This document shows positions 51,876 to 59,677 of a stretch of DNA of 64,000 bases, piece by piece (the first letter of the stretch is position 1; each line of letters begins with the position of its first letter). The DNA lies in NCBI GenBank assembly GCA_036557225.1, contig DATBHX010000030.1, positions 1-64,000 on the forward strand, read 5' to 3'. Position numbers and translations under genes: made by a program. The notes under the pieces were generated by a model. The model saw nothing but the letters and a program-made list of their open reading frames with translations, was not told where the DNA came from and made no database searches. The stretch is from Angelobacter sp036557225 (GTDB lineage: Bacteria; Acidobacteriota; Terriglobia; Terriglobales; Acidobacteriaceae).

Positions 51876-53582
51876 ATGCTGCGCCAGTTCGCTGTGGTCT
51901 GTCTCTTCGCGGCAATTACGTTGGCGCAGCAGCCGCAGGCCGCTGGGCGGGCGCCCGCAGAACCGCCTCCCGCGTCCGGGAATTTCCAGATCGGCGGAGT
52001 AGTGGTTGACGTCGACAGCCATCAGCCACTAGCGGCCGTGCGCATCACTCTTGGCCCGGCTGGCAAGAGCGATGCGGTTACCACCTTGATCACCGGTGAA
52101 GCCGGGCGATTTACCTTCTCCGGCCTGGCTGCGGGAAAGTATGCATTGAGCGCCCAGCGTCGCGGCTATGTGGCGCAGAGCTTCAACCAGCGTGACTCGC
52201 TTTCCAGCTCCATCGTGGTTGGACCGAACCTCGACTCCAGCCACCTGGTTTTCAGCCTGGTGCTGGAAGGCGGGATCTCAGGCTCGATCGTCGACGAGCA
52301 GGGTGAAGCTGTGCGCATGGCGTTCGTCTATCTGTTTCAATGCGCGGCCGATGGCAGGACTGTGCGCAGAGGCTATTCTGAATTCGCCTCGACGGATGAT
52401 GAAGGCCACTATCATTTTTCACATCTGCGAGCGGGAAGATATTATGTCGCTGTCAGAGGTATTCCCTGGTATCGGCAGCCGCCGCAAATCCACACCAAGG
52501 TGACCGACGCACAGGGCGTGGTGACGGACTATTCCGGTGACGTCGATGAGGCGACGTTGAAAGGCGCTCAAAAAGTTGATTACGAGGAGGAGCCGCCAAC
52601 GGCTCTGGATGTCGCCTATCCAGTGACCTTCTATGGCGGGGCAACTGATAGTTCCGCCGCCACGCCGATTCTAGTGGGCAAGGGGGAAAAAGTTTCCGCC
52701 GATATCGTCCTGCAGCCGGTCCCGGCGGCGCACTGGCAGTTTACGCAGCCTCCTCCTGCGGAGCATTTCGCTGTGCTTCTGGAGCAGAGGCTGTTTGACG
52801 GAATTCTCGTTCAGGCCTTCCCCATGCCCAGACGGCTCGGTCATGGAGTGCTCGAATATACGGGCATGGCGCCCGGCCATTTTCGCTTCGACGGCTGGGG
52901 GCCTTCGCCGAGCGGCAGAATCATGGTCCACGAGGAATTTGATGTCGGAGCCAATGGCGAAATTGAGAAACAGACCAGCACGACATATGTACCCGTCTCG
53001 GCCACCATCCGCTTTGAGCCGCCGGCTGCGCCCACGGAATCAATCAATCTGCAGCTGCGCCAGAAAAACTCCAATCACGGGGCGAGCCTGCGCATGAACG
53101 GCAAGAGCGAGATCGAATTCCCGTATGGAGTTGAGCGCGGCTCTTTTTATGAAGTGGCAGTGGATGGCGGGAGCGGGATTTATCTCCGCAGCGTGCAGGC
53201 GACTGGCGCCAAACTTACAGGCCACATGCTGGAGGTGAAAGACGACTCGCCCATCAAGCTGACCGTGGTGCTGGCCACCGGCAGAGGCAGCATTGCGGGC
53301 GTTGCGGTGCGCGAGGACAAGCCTATAGCCGGGGCGATGATTGTGCTGGTTCCTGCTGATCCCGGCAACAACACCAGGTTACTCCGACGGGAAGAGACCA
53401 ATAGCGATGGCAGCTTCAGCTTCACGGACGTAGTGCCTGGCCGCTACACCCTGCTGGCGATCGATGATGGCTGGGAGCTGGAATGGACGAATCCGGTGGT
53501 GCTTGAAAAATACATGGCCCAGGGCGAACCCATCACCGTGGAAGCGAAGGGCAAGTACTCAGTGAAGGTGAAAGTGCAATAG
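51876..53582 (+). CDS. Secreted carboxypeptidase-regulatory-like protein, tandem paralogue
   Basis: The product has 568 residues from the ATG at 51876. A GTG at 51867 overlapping the previous stop is the alternative. A signal peptide (MLRQFAVVCLFAAITLAQQ) is followed by regulatory-like domains: IGGVVVDVDSHQPLAAVRITLGPAG, ISGSIVDEQGEAVRMAFVYLFQ, and a C-terminal GSIAGVAVREDKPIAGAMIVLVPAD with TNSDGSFSFTDVVPGRYTLLAI. It resembles the preceding gene and probably arose by tandem duplication. It is followed three bases later by an inverted repeat cassette. Confidence 0.85.
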   Translation: MLRQFAVVCLFAAITLAQQPQAAGRAPAEPPPASGNFQIGGVVVDVDSHQPLAAVRITLGPAGKSDAVTTLITGEAGRFTFSGLAAGKYALSAQRRGYVAQSFNQRDSLSSSIVVGPNLDSSHLVFSLVLEGGISGSIVDEQGEAVRMAFVYLFQCAADGRTVRRGYSEFASTDDEGHYHFSHLRAGRYYVAVRGIPWYRQPPQIHTKVTDAQGVVTDYSGDVDEATLKGAQKVDYEEEPPTALDVAYPVTFYGGATDSSAATPILVGKGEKVSADIVLQPVPAAHWQFTQPPPAEHFAVLLEQRLFDGILVQAFPMPRRLGHGVLEYTGMAPGHFRFDGWGPSPSGRIMVHEEFDVGANGEIEKQTSTTYVPVSATIRFEPPAAPTESINLQLRQKNSNHGASLRMNGKSEIEFPYGVERGSFYEVAVDGGSGIYLRSVQATGAKLTGHMLEVKDDSPIKLTVVLATGRGSIAGVAVREDKPIAGAMIVLVPADPGNNTRLLRREETNSDGSFSFTDVVPGRYTLLAIDDGWELEWTNPVVLEKYMAQGEPITVEAKGKYSVKVKVQ

Positions 53583-53584
53583 CG

Positions 53585-53707
53585 GATTTGTGATTTGCGA
53601 TTATCATTTGTGATTTGCGATTGATGATTTGCGATTTTTTCTGTCCGCGCATCGGCAGCTTCGCTGCGATTCCTCATCACAAATCAAAAGTCACAAATCA
53701 CCAATTG
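53585..53707. repeat. Inverted word-repeat cassette between convergent genes
   Basis: The left arm 53585-53640 uses GATTTGTGATTTGCGATT words. The right arm 53675-53707 uses the complementary CACAAATC. The core is about 34 bases. It nearly fills the gap between two stop codons and could terminate transcription from both sides. Confidence 0.7.
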
Positions 53708-53709
53708 CC

Positions 53710-54873
53710 TCACGAATAAAACTCCGCCATCGCCTCCACCACATACCTCTGCTCATCTTCTTCCAGTTCGGCAAAGATGGGTAGCGCCAGCACGTCCAGC
53801 GCGGCTTGCTCGGATTCAGGGAGATCGCCCGGAGCATAGCCCAGATAGCTGAAGCACTTCTGCAGATGTAGCGGAATGGGATAGTAAATCTCTGAGCCTA
53901 TGCCGCGCTCGCTCAAAAATGCGCGCAGCTTGTCGCGATCGCGCACGCGCACCACGTACTGGTGATAAATGTGGAAGGCGCCGGGCAGCGAGGTAAGCAG
54001 CCTGACCGGAGGCGTCGAGTTGGCGCCGGTTTTGGTCAATCCCGCGCTGGTAAGAAGGCGCCCGTAGGCGCGCGCGCGTTCATGCCGCGCTTCGTTCCAC
54101 TGCGGCAGATGCGGCATCTTCACGCGCAGGACCGCGGCCTGGATGGCATCAAGGCGGCTGTTGGCGCCGACCTCGTCATGATAGTAGCGTTGCTTGCCGC
54201 CATGGTTGCGCAGAGAGCGCATGTGTTCGGCCCATGCGGCATCGTTGGTGGTGGCAGCGCCGGCATCGCCAAACGCGCTGAGATTTTTCGTGGGATAAAA
54301 GCTGAATGCCGCGGCTGCTCCCAGCGATCCCGCGCGGCGGCCGTTCCAGGTGGCGCCCACCGCCTGGGCCGCGTCTTCCACGATGTGCAGTTTGAATTCC
54401 TCGGCCAGCTTGGCAAAGCCGTCCATGTCGGCGCATTGGCCATAGAGATGCACAGGCATCACGGCTCTTGCGGGTGAAGTCTTGAGTCGCTGCTCCACCT
54501 TTGCCGGATCAAGATTCAGGGTGTGCGGATCAACGTCGACGAATACCGGTTTGGCTCCGGCACGAAGAATGGAGCTGGCGGTGGCGAAGAAGCTGAACGG
54601 TGTGGTGATGACGCTGTCGCCGGGGTTGACGCCAACGGCCACCAGCGCAAGCCAGAGCGCATCGGTACCGGAAGCGCAACCAACGGCTTCCGTGGTCCCG
54701 CAGTGCGGGGCAAATTCATTTTCAAAAGCGGTTACTTCTTCGCCCAGAATGTAGCGTTGCGAATCGCACACGCGGGTGATTGCCGCCAAAACTTCGCCGC
54801 GGATTGCGGCATATTGGCGGGAAAGGTCGAGCATGGGAACTTCAGTGGCACTTTTGTGACCTGCGGCTTTCAT
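53710..54873 (-). CDS. DegT/DnrJ/EryC1/StrS-family aminotransferase
   Basis: This 387-residue PLP enzyme makes amino sugars from 4-keto or 3-keto nucleotide sugars. Motifs: VPMLDLSRQYAAIRGEVLAAI, ENEFAPHCGTTEAVGCASGTDALWLAL, MPVHLYGQCADMDGF, the DAAQAVGA strand and the PLP-binding lysine in AFSFYPTKNLSAFGDAGAATTND. YPIPLHLQKCFSYLGY is the usual C-terminal part. No other sugar or glycan genes lie next to it, so the pathway is not clear. Confidence 0.94.
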   Translation of the reverse strand: MKAAGHKSATEVPMLDLSRQYAAIRGEVLAAITRVCDSQRYILGEEVTAFENEFAPHCGTTEAVGCASGTDALWLALVAVGVNPGDSVITTPFSFFATASSILRAGAKPVFVDVDPHTLNLDPAKVEQRLKTSPARAVMPVHLYGQCADMDGFAKLAEEFKLHIVEDAAQAVGATWNGRRAGSLGAAAAFSFYPTKNLSAFGDAGAATTNDAAWAEHMRSLRNHGGKQRYYHDEVGANSRLDAIQAAVLRVKMPHLPQWNEARHERARAYGRLLTSAGLTKTGANSTPPVRLLTSLPGAFHIYHQYVVRVRDRDKLRAFLSERGIGSEIYYPIPLHLQKCFSYLGYAPGDLPESEQAALDVLALPIFAELEEDEQRYVVEAMAEFYS

Positions 54874-54925
54874 GGCTTAACGAAATTTTAGCATTCCTTC
54901 CGGTATAAGATAGAAAACAGGCCTT

Positions 54926-54954
54926 TTGCCGGGAACGCCGCAAAAAGCTACAAT
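54926..54954 (+). promoter_or_regulatory. Candidate sigma70 promoter of hfq
   Basis: TTGCCG (54926-54931) and TACAAT (54949-54954) are 17 bases apart. They lie upstream of the hfq start at 55021, leaving a leader of about 60 bases with GGAG before the ATG. Confidence 0.55.
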
Positions 54955-55020
54955 GGCGGAGACGGTGCACGAAAGGCTGTTTCGGGTTCTATGCAAGCCA
55001 CATAGGAGATAGATCGGCAG

Positions 55021-55305
55021 ATGGAAAATAAGCCGGCACAAAACATACAGGACTCGTTTCTGAATACGGCCCGCAAGGACAAAAGCCAGATTACGATTTA
55101 TCTTCTGAGCGGGGTGAAGCTGACAGGCCGCATCCGGTCCTTTGACAAGTATTCAGTCGTTCTTGAAACCAACAATCAGGAACAGCTCATCTTCAAACAC
55201 GCCATCTCTACCGTGGTGATGGCCAAAGGCAGCCACCATGGTGACAGCCGCTCGCACGCGCCGGCGGCGGAAGGCGAAAGCAATTCGGCCAAAATGGAGG
55301 GCTAA
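55021..55305 (+). CDS. hfq: RNA chaperone Hfq
   Basis: This 94-residue Sm-like RNA chaperone has the Sm1 region QDSFLNTARKDKSQITIYLLSGVKLTGRIRSFDKYSVVLE and Sm2 FKHAISTV, followed by a short hydrophilic tail (GSHHGDSRSHAPAAEGESNS). Hexameric Hfq pairs small RNAs with mRNAs. It lies upstream of hflX, the arrangement also seen in Proteobacteria. The stop is in the same frame as hflX, with 41 open codons between. Confidence 0.97.
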   Translation: MENKPAQNIQDSFLNTARKDKSQITIYLLSGVKLTGRIRSFDKYSVVLETNNQEQLIFKHAISTVVMAKGSHHGDSRSHAPAAEGESNSAKMEG

Positions 55306-55428
55306 TCCATTCCTGGGCAGCGTTCCCGCCGCAATGCCCATTCACGCGCAAATGCGGCGCGCGAATGGGGCTCAGAGTCTTCGGCCGGGATCAAGACTGG
55401 CCGTGACGGCCCGGAGCGCGCATTTCTG

Positions 55429-56754
55429 GTGGCTCTGGAGTTCCGCCATCGTTCGCGCTCTGACCGCGATCTTGAGGTGCCGCCCAGCGCCGCACTGGCC
55501 CGTAGCGCTGCAGCCGAGCGTTCTGAAGCCCGTAGTGTTTCCCACGTAGGCGTAGAAGAATCGCTGGCTGAGTTCCGCGAACTGGTGGCTTCTGCCGGAG
55601 CCGAGATTGCCGGCGAATTCGTTCAGCATCGCGACCGTCCTGATCCGGCGACGCTGATCGGCAGAGGCAAGCTCGAAGAGATTGCCGGAGCTGTTGCCTC
55701 CGTGGATGCCGACCTGGTTTTGGTGGACCACGAGCTCTCACCTTCGCAGCAGCGCAACATCGAAAATGTGGTCAACGCGCGGGTCATCGACCGCACACAG
55801 CTTATTCTTGACATCTTTGCCCGGCATGCGCGCAGCCGTGAAGGCCAGCTGCAGGTGGAACTGGCGCAGCTGGAATACATGCTGCCCCGGCTCGCAGGCA
55901 GAGGCGTGGAGATGTCGCAGCTCGGCGGCGGCATTGGCACACGTGGTCCCGGTGAAACGCAGCTGGAGACGGATCGCCGCAAGATCTATCGCCGCATTCG
56001 CCATATCAAGCAGCAGCTGGAAGATGTAAAGCGGATACGCGGCCAGCAGCGCCAGCGGCGGGAGTCTGTCCCGCTGCCAACGGTGGCGCTCGTAGGCTAT
56101 ACCAACGCGGGCAAATCGACGCTGTTCAATGTGCTTACCGGCGCAGGCGTGCTGGAGTCGGCCATGATGTTTGCCACGCTTGACCCCACGATTCGCGGGA
56201 TCACGCTGCCCAGCAAGCGCAAGGTGCTGCTGTCTGACACCGTAGGTTTCATCCGCAACCTGCCGACTACTCTTGTCTCCGCCTTTCGCGCGACGCTCGA
56301 GGAGGTGCAGCGGGCGGCGTTGCTGTTGCATGTGGCCGACGTGACCAGCCCTTCCGCGCACGACCAGCAAAAGCAAGTGGAGTCAGTGCTGAAAGAGCTG
56401 AACGTGATTGACCGGCCACGCATTCGCGTGATGAACAAAGTAGACCTCATGCCGGAAGCCCAGCGCCGAGCCCTGGTGAACACGCCTGCTGCGGCCTACA
56501 TTTCGGCGGTCAAGGATATCGGGCTGGAGGCGTTGCTGGCATTGATTGATTCACGTTTGGAGATCGATGCGCTGCAGCCCATGCGTATACGCATTCCGCA
56601 GAGCGAAGGCAAACTTCTAGCCCAGATTGAAGCCCGCGCGCATGTTCTGAAACGCTCATACCGTGACAGCAAGGTGCAGATGGACGTGAAGGCGCCGGAA
56701 TCGCTGGCGCGGATGCTGAGAGAATATGAGGTGGTTCCGCGCGCGCGGAAGTAA
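55429..56754 (+). CDS. hflX: GTPase HflX
   Basis: This 441-residue ribosome-associated GTPase has an N-terminal HflX domain (EFRELVASAGAEIAGEFVQHRDRPDPATLIGRGKLEEIA, QLEYMLPRLAGRG, GPGETQLETDRR) and a G domain with GYTNAGKSTLFN, DTVGFIRNLPT and NKVDL. It splits stalled ribosomes in stress. The start is problematic. The first conventional codon, GTG 55429, lies inside the conserved strand ERAFLVALEF. Upstream, the same frame is open to the hfq stop with no ATG, GTG or TTG. An ATC at 55390 or an ATT at 55309 would be candidates. Confidence 0.93.
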   Translation: MALEFRHRSRSDRDLEVPPSAALARSAAAERSEARSVSHVGVEESLAEFRELVASAGAEIAGEFVQHRDRPDPATLIGRGKLEEIAGAVASVDADLVLVDHELSPSQQRNIENVVNARVIDRTQLILDIFARHARSREGQLQVELAQLEYMLPRLAGRGVEMSQLGGGIGTRGPGETQLETDRRKIYRRIRHIKQQLEDVKRIRGQQRQRRESVPLPTVALVGYTNAGKSTLFNVLTGAGVLESAMMFATLDPTIRGITLPSKRKVLLSDTVGFIRNLPTTLVSAFRATLEEVQRAALLLHVADVTSPSAHDQQKQVESVLKELNVIDRPRIRVMNKVDLMPEAQRRALVNTPAAAYISAVKDIGLEALLALIDSRLEIDALQPMRIRIPQSEGKLLAQIEARAHVLKRSYRDSKVQMDVKAPESLARMLREYEVVPRARK

Positions 56755-56757
56755 AAT

Positions 56758-56784
56758 CCACCACGGAGACACGGAGGCACGGAG
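56758..56784. repeat. Dispersed CGGAGACACGGAGG repeat
   Basis: This is the inverted copy of the word at 26078-26112 and 30928-30960, lying four bases after the hflX stop. Confidence 0.7.
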
Positions 56785-56794
56785 AAGATTCTTT

Positions 56795-56813
56795 CTGAAA
56801 TCCCGAGCGGAGC
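56795..56813. repeat. 19-bp shared intergenic sequence
   Basis: CTGAAATCCCGAGCGGAGC is the reverse complement of 15071-15089. A variant lies at 21479-21500. Confidence 0.6.
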
Positions 56814-56949
56814 GAGGGATCCCCATCCCCGATGGAGCAGTTTGCGTTCGGGTTTGTCTTGCAGGCTCTCCCTTGTAGGCGTCCAATCGGGATGTTTGTT
56901 AAAGGATTTTTTAGCGAGTAGGGATCTCTCGCTACGCTCGAGACTTCGG

Positions 56950-57037
56950 AAAAAATTTAAATGGGCCTGAGAGCAAGAAGCGGTGACGGTTTCCTTGCCC
57001 ACAAGCCCATTCGATCCTGAATCGGATCGGAGGTGAT
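56950..57037 (-). ncRNA. Candidate small RNA with an anti-Shine-Dalgarno 5' end
   Basis: The minus strand has a promoter at 57044-57071. The predicted RNA of about 88 nt begins AUCACCUCC, the sequence at the 3' end of 16S rRNA that pairs with ribosome sites. A small hairpin follows (CGATCC/GGATCG around GATTCA). The second half folds into a long stem: AATGGGC with GCCCATT, TTG with CAG, one mismatch, and GGGCAAG with CTTGCTC. About three bases later come six T residues. No coding frame is present. Function as a regulator that blocks ribosome sites, perhaps with Hfq, is inference. A known acidobacterial RNA family such as Acido-1 is not excluded. Confidence 0.55.
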
Positions 57038-57043
57038 GTATTC

Positions 57044-57071
57044 ATTTTAGGACAGTCCCATGCGATGTCAA
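57044..57071 (-). promoter_or_regulatory. Near-consensus sigma70 promoter of the candidate small RNA
   Basis: On the minus strand TTGACA (57066-57071) is a perfect -35 box. TAAAAT (57044-57049) differs from the -10 consensus at one position. The spacing is 16 bases. Confidence 0.7.
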
Positions 57072-57211
57072 GGCATTGCGCAAGTCTTTTTTACCTTAAC
57101 TAATTCAACTCGATAATGGTTCTTAGAAACGACTGCGTTGGCCCGTCGAGCGTTAAGCATAGCGCCCAATAGCCTTGCGAAAATTAGGTGATTTTCGATG
57201 GCTGGCACAGC

Positions 57212-57568
57212 TTATCTTCCCAAGAGGAGTTTGATGCCAATGATTACCAGCAAAGTTCCAAAGACCCTCTGTAAAAAAACATCTGGGAGGCGCTGGGCCC
57301 AAAGGCCGCCGAAATAGCCACCGATGAGGAATCCTACGCCGATCAGAATGGCTGCTCTCACGTCAGCGTTGCCGGCTTTGTAATACTCCCAAAATGCCAG
57401 GGCGCCGATAGGGGCCAGCAACGCGCCGAGCGAAGTGCCCTGGGCCTTGTGCTGACTCATATGGAAGAAATAGACAAGCGCTGGGACGATCAGAATTCCG
57501 CCCCCAATTCCGACGATGCCGGAGAGCACGCCGACCAGCAAGCCAAGCAAGAGATAGAGAAAGATCAT
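57212..57568 (-). CDS. Half-size TauE/SafE-family permease
   Basis: This 118-residue membrane protein has four predicted helices. The start MIFLYLLLGLLVGVLSGIVGIGGGILIVPALVYFF carries the conserved motif of the sulfite/organosulfonate exporter family (TSUP), followed by QHKAQGTSLGALLAPIGA and LIGGYFGGLWAQRLP. Common members have about 250 residues with two such repeats. This one has a single repeat and may dimerise. Substrate unknown. The candidate small RNA lies downstream on the same strand. Confidence 0.85.
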   Translation of the reverse strand: MIFLYLLLGLLVGVLSGIVGIGGGILIVPALVYFFHMSQHKAQGTSLGALLAPIGALAFWEYYKAGNADVRAAILIGVGFLIGGYFGGLWAQRLPDVFLQRVFGTLLVIIGIKLLLGR

Positions 57569-57816
57569 GGGCGAAATGATAGCGAGAAGGGAGCAGTTTC
57601 AGAAACTCTCAAATGAAAGTCGCTCAAATTTTTCCGGCAGAATTGCAGTGAACTTCCAGGAATCAAAAGGGAGAACAATCCAGGCTGGCGCGTGCTCGCC
57701 GGCAGCGCTGGAAGCCCGCATTCGCGTTGACACTGCGTTAGGCGAATGTTAGCTTAAAGAGTTAGGCGAACGCCCCCAATCGCTTCTGTTCACCACAACT
57801 TATAGACAAACTTTGC

Positions 57817-58281
57817 ATGGAAACTGTACTCAGGCAAGTAGGCGAATTACTGATCTCTTCCATCCCCACGATCATCTGTTTGCTCGTGGTGTGGGCGGCC
57901 TATCGTTTGATTCTGCATGGCAAGCTGGAGCAGGTGCTGGAACAGCGCCACGCGCTGACTGAAGGGGCGATCCAGCGCGCCCGGCAGGAGATTGTTCAGG
58001 CAGAAGAGCGCACCACAGAATACGAAAATCGCCTTCGCGATGCCCGCGCCCAGATCTATCAGGTGCAGCAGGCCAACCGGCAAAGGATGGTGGAGCAGCG
58101 CAATACCGCCCTGGCTGAGGCGCGGAAGCAGGCAGGCGAGACGGTGAAGTCGGCACGCGCAGCCCTGGAGAAAGACGTGGTTGCCGCAAAGGCTTCGCTG
58201 GAGCAGCAAGCCGGAGTGCTGGCTGACAAGGTGATTGAAACCGTTCTGCGTCCGGCGGCAGCGGCGGGAGGTCGAGGATGA
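57817..58281 (+). CDS. ATP synthase F0 subunit b'
   Basis: This 154-residue peripheral-stalk subunit has an N-terminal membrane helix (LLISSIPTIICLLVVWAAYRLIL) followed by a long coiled coil (HALTEGAIQRARQEIVQAEERTTEYENRLRDAR). It stands first in the ATP synthase cluster and overlaps the b gene by four bases. Together with b it would form a heterodimeric stalk, as in photosynthetic and some other bacteria. No genes for a and c subunits are upstream in the window. Confidence 0.88.
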   Translation: METVLRQVGELLISSIPTIICLLVVWAAYRLILHGKLEQVLEQRHALTEGAIQRARQEIVQAEERTTEYENRLRDARAQIYQVQQANRQRMVEQRNTALAEARKQAGETVKSARAALEKDVVAAKASLEQQAGVLADKVIETVLRPAAAAGGRG

Positions 58282-59006
58282 CCGCGCAACTTCACAGAAT
58301 GTTTCGCGTCGGTCTATTGGCTGGATTGTTTTTCCTTACCGCCGCTCCCAGGCACGCCTTTGCGCAGGAAGCGCCGAAGCCGGAGAGTGCGCAACAGTCG
58401 CCTGAAACAAAACGTCCGCAGGTCCCCGCGGAAGTGAAAGATGAGGAAAAGAAGAGTGGCGAATCTGAATCGAGCTGGGTCAGACAAGCCGGCTCGATCC
58501 GGTGGATTGCCAAAAAGACAGGCTTGACCGTTGACCAGGCGTACTGGCTTTGCTTCATCGTCAACTTTGCCATTATCTTCTTTTTCATCGCCAACCTGAT
58601 GCGCAAGATACTGCCGGGCTTCTTCCGCTCGCGCACGGCGTCTATCCAGAAGGGGATTGAAGAAGCGCGCAAGATGAGCGAAGAGGCGCGCCAGAGATTG
58701 AGCGAGGTGGAAGGCCGGCTTTCGCGCCTGGATGCCGACATCGCCGCCATGCGCAGCGAAGCCGACCAGAACGCCAAAGCCGAAGAGCAGCGCATTTTGG
58801 CGGCCAGCGAGGAAGAGCGCAAGCGCATCGTGAGCTCGGCGGAGCAGGAGATCAGCATGGCTGCCAGCGCCGCGCGCCGCGACCTGAAGGGCTACGCCGC
58901 GGAACTGGCGATCGATCTGGCAGAGAAGAAGATTCGCGTGGGACAGGACGCCGACCAGGCTCTGGTGCGCGAGTTTACCGCGCGCCTGGGAAAGGACGGC
59001 AACTAG
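58278..59006 (+). CDS. atpF: ATP synthase F0 subunit b with signal-like N-terminus
   Basis: The product has 242 residues, longer than usual b subunits of about 160. It begins with a signal-like sequence (VGLLAGLFFLTAAPRHAFAQ), then a charged stretch of about 55 residues. The membrane helix comes at residues 88-107 (AYWLCFIVNFAIIFFFIANL), followed by the long coiled coil (EARKMSEEARQRLSEVEGRLSRLDADIAAMRSEADQNAKAEEQ). The N-terminal extension would place a segment in the periplasm. It ends directly before the atpH ATG. Confidence 0.88.
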   Translation: MTAQLHRMFRVGLLAGLFFLTAAPRHAFAQEAPKPESAQQSPETKRPQVPAEVKDEEKKSGESESSWVRQAGSIRWIAKKTGLTVDQAYWLCFIVNFAIIFFFIANLMRKILPGFFRSRTASIQKGIEEARKMSEEARQRLSEVEGRLSRLDADIAAMRSEADQNAKAEEQRILAASEEERKRIVSSAEQEISMAASAARRDLKGYAAELAIDLAEKKIRVGQDADQALVREFTARLGKDGN

Positions 59007-59546
59007 ATGGCTGCAGTCCTTGCCCGTTACGCACGCGCTTTTGCCGACGTGGTGGTGGAACACAAGTTGAAACCCGACCAGACTACGGACGAACTTTCCC
59101 AGGTCGCCGCGTTGATTGATGGCAGCCGCGAGCTGCGCAACGTGCTGGAGAACCCGGCAGTCGCGCGCGAGCAGAAGCTGGGATTGCTGGATGCCATCAT
59201 GCAGAGGCTGGGCGGTGCGAAGTTGACGCGCAACTTTCTGGCTGTGCTGATTGACCACCGGCGTATCGGCAGCGTGGGCGAAGTGGTGGAGCTGTTCAAG
59301 AGCGAACTCGACCGGCGCATGGGCATCGCCGAGGCGCGCGTGAGCTCCGCGCGAGAGCTTACGGCGGCGGAGAGAAAGTCTTTGGAGCAGCAGCTGGCTT
59401 TGATCACAGGCAAGATCGTCCGTGCGACCTACAGCCAGGATGCAGCGCTGCTGGGCGGCGTGACCGTGCGCGTGGGCAGCACGATCTATGACGGATCAGT
59501 GCAGGGGCGGCTCGAGAGAATGAGGGCGGAGATTGCGAGCTCTTAG
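59007..59546 (+). CDS. atpH: ATP synthase F1 delta subunit
   Basis: This 179-residue protein has the OSCP/delta fold. The start AAVLARYARAFADVVVEHKL and LRNVLENPAVAREQKLGLLDAIMQRLGG, NFLAVLIDHRRIG are typical. The C-terminal segment (TGKIVRATYSQDAALLGGVTVRVGSTIYDGSVQGRLERM) carries the family signature. It connects the F1 head to the peripheral stalk. The start abuts the atpF stop. A perfect-looking word-repeat cassette follows its stop codon immediately. Confidence 0.95.
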   Translation: MAAVLARYARAFADVVVEHKLKPDQTTDELSQVAALIDGSRELRNVLENPAVAREQKLGLLDAIMQRLGGAKLTRNFLAVLIDHRRIGSVGEVVELFKSELDRRMGIAEARVSSARELTAAERKSLEQQLALITGKIVRATYSQDAALLGGVTVRVGSTIYDGSVQGRLERMRAEIASS

Positions 59547-59643
59547 GAATTGGTAATCGGGTAATCGGGTAATTTGTAATTGAAAAGCGGCGGCATCAAT
59601 GGTTTTCAATTACCCGATTACCAAATTACTCAATTACCAATTC
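59547..59643. repeat. Inverted word-repeat cassette between atpH and atpA
   Basis: The arms 59547-59585 and 59603-59643 are imperfect reverse complements built of GGTAATCGGGTAATT words, with a 17-base core. They start at the atpH stop codon and would fold into a long hairpin within the ATP synthase transcript. Confidence 0.8.
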
Positions 59644-59677
59644 GACCCGGAACGTTAGGGTCTTACACAAGGTATTT

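Noticed and set aside
56496..57002. Minus-strand reading frame of 168 codons over the candidate small RNA
   Set aside because: It covers the hflX end, repeats and the RNA hairpins. Codon pattern and composition are not gene-like.
57022..57050. Plus-strand GGAGGTGAT followed by ATG TAT TCA TTT TAG, a possible four-residue leader peptide
   Set aside because: The strong ribosome site is simply the complement of the anti-SD motif of the minus-strand RNA. No gene follows.
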